Source: Mariannaea sp. PMI_226
Lineage: Eukaryota > Ascomycota > Sordariomycetes > Hypocreales > Nectriaceae
Reading direction: 5' to 3'
NCBI GenBank assembly: GCA_024336345.1
Contig: JANFOG010000007.1
Span: 124,001-188,000 of the forward strand
Length of the DNA: 64,000 nt
The translations under genes were made by a program, and so were the position numbers. This document shows positions 61,168 to 64,000 of the stretch, piece by piece. Within the stretch, counting starts at the first letter, position 1; each line of letters begins with the position of its first letter. The notes beneath the pieces were generated by a model that worked only from the letters and a program-made list of their open reading frames with translations, ran no database searches and was not told the origin of the DNA.

Positions 61168-61427
61168 TTGTACATACGCTCACCCCATTCGCTCTTGTTG
61201 TAAGAGCCGCCCTGTCAAGACTGCAGCAATCGATAACCTCTCTTCAACATCATGCGAGCCTGGCTTTACCGAGCGCTCGGCTCCAAAGTAAAACTGCATT
61301 CGTTTTATGACTATACCTATCATATATCACCACCTAACTAACGTAGTATTGCATGTACTGGTAATCTTTACACCCTACTTAGTTTGCTTGGACATTGACA
61401 AGTAGCCAAAGGAACTCCACTCTGCAT

Positions 61428-61450
61428 AACGCAACGCAACGCAACGCAAC
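61428..61450 (+). repeat. (GCAAC)4 pentanucleotide repeat
   Basis: Four perfect GCAAC units at 61431-61450, preceded by AAC, with two further diverged units 11 bases downstream (GCAACGCGACGCAAC). Confidence 0.85.
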
Positions 61451-63840
61451 CCAGCACTCCGCAACGCGACGCAACTTGTTTTTTGCTCGGTACCAGCCCG
61501 TCTTCCTTCAGAAAATCTTACCTTGATTAGGACGGACAGTCGCATGTCTCCTCAATTCAAATCGCAACATAGTATCTATCTATATTTATATATTGCACAA
61601 CCAACCTTATCTCTGCACTTACAAATCACACACACAAGAGTCCAAAAATCCTATGCCTGTGCACTATGCAATTTCACCACCCGTAGTCCTTGTCCATTGC
61701 TCCGCGGAAACTAGAAGAAGTGGGAAACTGATTCCTGACGTGACAAGGGAGCCAGGGAGGGGGCGCGCGCTTTGAGTTTCTTGTAGGAAACAAGAAAAGC
61801 AAGCCACCATGATCAAAGCCCAAGTGACGTGGAGGCTCACAGCCCTATCGCCTTAGAGCTATCCTGACCCCATGTCCAGCTTTTTCCTAAACATTGTCCT
61901 AGGGCTGTTGCGAAACCCTGGCCCCTGCTGGCTTCAAGCGAGAAGCCGGCGTGTAAAGATGCCAAGCTGTTGCTGCACGGGCGTCAACTAGCCAGTAGTA
62001 AAATGCAGCTTGACTTTTCCAATTCTGCAAAAAGATAGATACAGATGAGATGAGAAAGAAAAAGAAGAAATAAGAATCAGAATAGAGAGAGAAAGAACAA
62101 GACAACCAGGGGGGTGGCTTGTAACATAGGATGAGAGGTTTGGTATTGGCATCAAAACGCAGCCAGGGGTGTTCCGCCTTGTGACGTCTTTTTTGGAGGT
62201 TACCCCTGCCTCCACCAAAGCGCTTTTCTGTGCCTCCGGATGCGACCTTGTTGTCTCTCTATTGTTCCTGATTGCTTCCCGGTTGCTCTGGTATCTCTCA
62301 ATTGATCTCTCATTGTATCTCTTTCTTGCCTTCTGTCTCCCTTCTCAGTCTCTCCGCTCCTTATATATATATACAATATATATGTCTCCCTCTCTGCGGC
62401 GATCCAAAAATTACCACCCGCCGATCCCTGGGGAAAAACAAGGAAACGACTCAACCGCCGTCCTTCGGTGGGAGCCGAGCCCTGACCTAATCGAATCTCA
62501 GATTGCCGCTTTTGGACCAGGGCCCGGCGGTTTGCGGAGTGGCCCCCTCAACAGCAACCAGGAAGGGGCCGCAATGTGGTCTGTGGTATCTGGTGGTGGG
62601 ATTTCAGTCAAAACGGTTCCCAACGGCCTGCCCGTGTCTGTGTGTCTGTGTGTGTTGAGTTGTGCAGTAGTGAGTTGCGTTGTTAGAGGGACCTGACCGG
62701 CCATCTGGGTCTTTCGCTGGAATGCAAAGAACTGGAGACTTGGATTTCCGCTTGGAAGCCCTGATTTTTTCTCGCAAAAAGAAGAAGTACTTGCTTCTTC
62801 TCCTCGTTGTACTGTATACACCGTACTTTGGTTTCCTCGGGGTCTCCATTTCAACAGAACGGCGTTTTTGATATCCACCTTTTTCGAACGCGACACAGAC
62901 CCTTCAAATCCCCGTTTTCACCTTTTTTGCTACTTTTGGCCTCGGCACAGCTCGCCCACCCAGCGAGAGACGAGAAACTTGGCCTTGGGCTCTCATGACA
63001 TGACGGCGGCCCAAAAAAACAACTTACGAAGTAGCGTCCAGGGCGCGCGCCCCTCCCCCTAGTAAACTACCCCTCATCCTCATCCTTGCCCTTGCTCGAT
63101 CGGGGGTCCTTGGCGTCTATAGAGCCAACGATTGCCAACGCTTACGGCTCCACGCCGTGAAGTTGTTCGAGAGGAACCGGACTGGGGGACGCCAATGTAG
63201 AGGGGAAAATACAACGGGCCGCTCCATGGTTTCGGGGTGTTTCCTAACAAAAAAAGAAATATAGATATCTAACACGAGAGAAGAAGAAGAAAAATAGAAG
63301 TCAACGAGCAAGGTACAGGAGACCGGAGAATAGGGCGAGGGGAGGAGAAGAAGGAAATAGGAAAATGAAAAAAAAAAATAAAAATAAAAATTAATAAACC
63401 AAGAAAAAAGACCCCGAGAAACGGCGCGAGCGAGGACGAGGCTCCGCAACTCGATGTCATCACTTGCCAGCATTTCGGCGCGTGAATGTGCAAGTGAGTG
63501 GACTAGCCCTTAGTAGTAGGAGTCAACGGGAGTGAGTCGGAATGGAGCAATGGAGAAGCGGATGCAAGAAAAAGGTGAATGGGCGAGAGGGGTTCGAACA
63601 GAAACGAAAGAGAATTACAAAAATAAAGAAACAGGGAACAAAAACGAAGGAAGCCAATGCAAAGGTACAAGGAGACGTAGAGACAAGAGATAGAGAGAGA
63701 GAGGGGAAAAAAAAAAGAAAAGAAACGAGGGAAAAGCAGGTCATGGAATCAGCCTTGGAGTTACATACATATTCTCAAGCAGGCCTCACAAAGCGGCCTT
63801 AGCTGAGACTTGTGGAACCCTCTTCCTCTTCCTCTCTGCA

Positions 63841-63980
63841 TCATCCTCTTCCGTCCTTCTGCACAGTACTCTCTTCCTTCTTCTCAGCTGCCCACATCGA
63901 CCCCAGAACCCTGTGCCCGTTATTGTACAAACTCAGCACAAGCACAGTTCCGTAGATGTGCATTGGCCGCCCTCCCAGTT
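63841..63980 (-). CDS. probable last exon of a gene cut by the right window edge
   Basis: On the minus strand a pyrimidine-rich acceptor (TTTTTGTTCAG, ending at 63981) precedes an open 46-codon frame that ends in TGA at 63841-63843. It includes PMHIYGTVLVLSLYNNGHR and then VLGSMWAAEKKEE, with a hydrophobic stretch followed by a charged tail, which looks like a real C-terminus, perhaps of a membrane protein. The exon starts in phase 2. I do not recognise the family, and only sequence beyond the edge would confirm it. Confidence 0.4.
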
Positions 63981-64000
63981 CTGAACAAAAAGAGTGTGTG

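Larger units (their letters stand above)
52125..63840. other. 11.7-kb gene-poor region rich in simple repeats
   Basis: No credible protein gene or RNA gene found. Many simple-sequence tracts occur (listed separately). Long stretches show strand asymmetry: purine-rich on the plus strand at about 55190-57250, 57640-57850 and 63240-63740, and pyrimidine-rich on it at about 58030-58130 and 59690-59960. Such CT tracts usually mark fungal promoters and leaders, but no matching coding sequence follows them. Possible contents are long non-coding RNAs or far regulatory DNA. Confidence 0.5.

Noticed and set aside
62169..62696. 175-codon plus-strand frame in the gene desert
   Set aside because: It has no ATG at its open end, is low complexity, and shows no family likeness.

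Overview
The window is nuclear DNA of a filamentous ascomycete (Pezizomycotina). Signs are small GT-AG introns (43-104 bp) with CTAAC/CTGAC-like branch sites, pyrimidine-rich leaders before start codons, intron-bearing tRNAs, kilobase-scale intergenic spaces, and gene families typical of these fungi (a Sel1-repeat chitin synthase activator, a giant DUF6606/DUF3638/DUF3645 protein, a DUF2434 membrane protein, a secreted Pro/Gly/Thr-rich repeat protein). I cannot name the species. There is no sign of a virus, plasmid, CRISPR array or intact transposon.

Layout. 0-1.3 kb: possible end of a gene at the left edge, then the proteasome subunit RPN12 (-). 1.3-6 kb: long non-coding leader region. 6-9 kb: chitin synthase activator-like Sel1 protein (+) whose last 12-nt exon encodes a CaaX box. 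9-11.4 kb: non-coding, with a 22-base G run. 11.4-22 kb: one giant ten-exon gene (+, about 3300 codons) with P-loop and DEAH motifs that become readable only after splicing, and one in-frame TGA. 22.4-23.9 kb: class III aminotransferase (-), GC-rich and intronless. 24.6-28.8 kb: large secreted repeat protein (-). 30-31 kb: EI24-like membrane protein (-). 31.5 kb: GFA/CENP-V zinc protein (+). 32.1 kb: tRNA-Ile(AAU) (-). 32.7-33.9 kb: gelsolin/severin-like protein (-). 34.4-35.7 kb: COG5 (-). 37.2-38.9 kb: DUF2434 seven-TM protein (+). 39-48 kb: gene-poor. 48.2-50.3 kb: C2H2 transcription factor (+). 52 kb: tRNA-Lys(CUU) (-). 52-63.8 kb: gene-poor and rich in simple repeats. 63.8 kb to the edge: probable last exon of a minus-strand gene.

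The genes do not form an operon or an obvious biosynthetic cluster. They are mostly conserved housekeeping or cell-surface genes: protein turnover (RPN12), Golgi trafficking (COG5), cell wall (Sel1 activator, secreted repeat protein), actin (gelsolin), membranes (EI24-like, DUF2434) and transcription (C2H2). The gene models were spliced by hand; frames close exactly in every multi-exon model, apart from the one internal TGA of the giant gene. The most interesting items are the giant DUF3638 protein with its helicase-like motifs and in-frame stop, the CaaX micro-exon, the modular secreted protein, and two gene deserts with strongly strand-asymmetric sequence.
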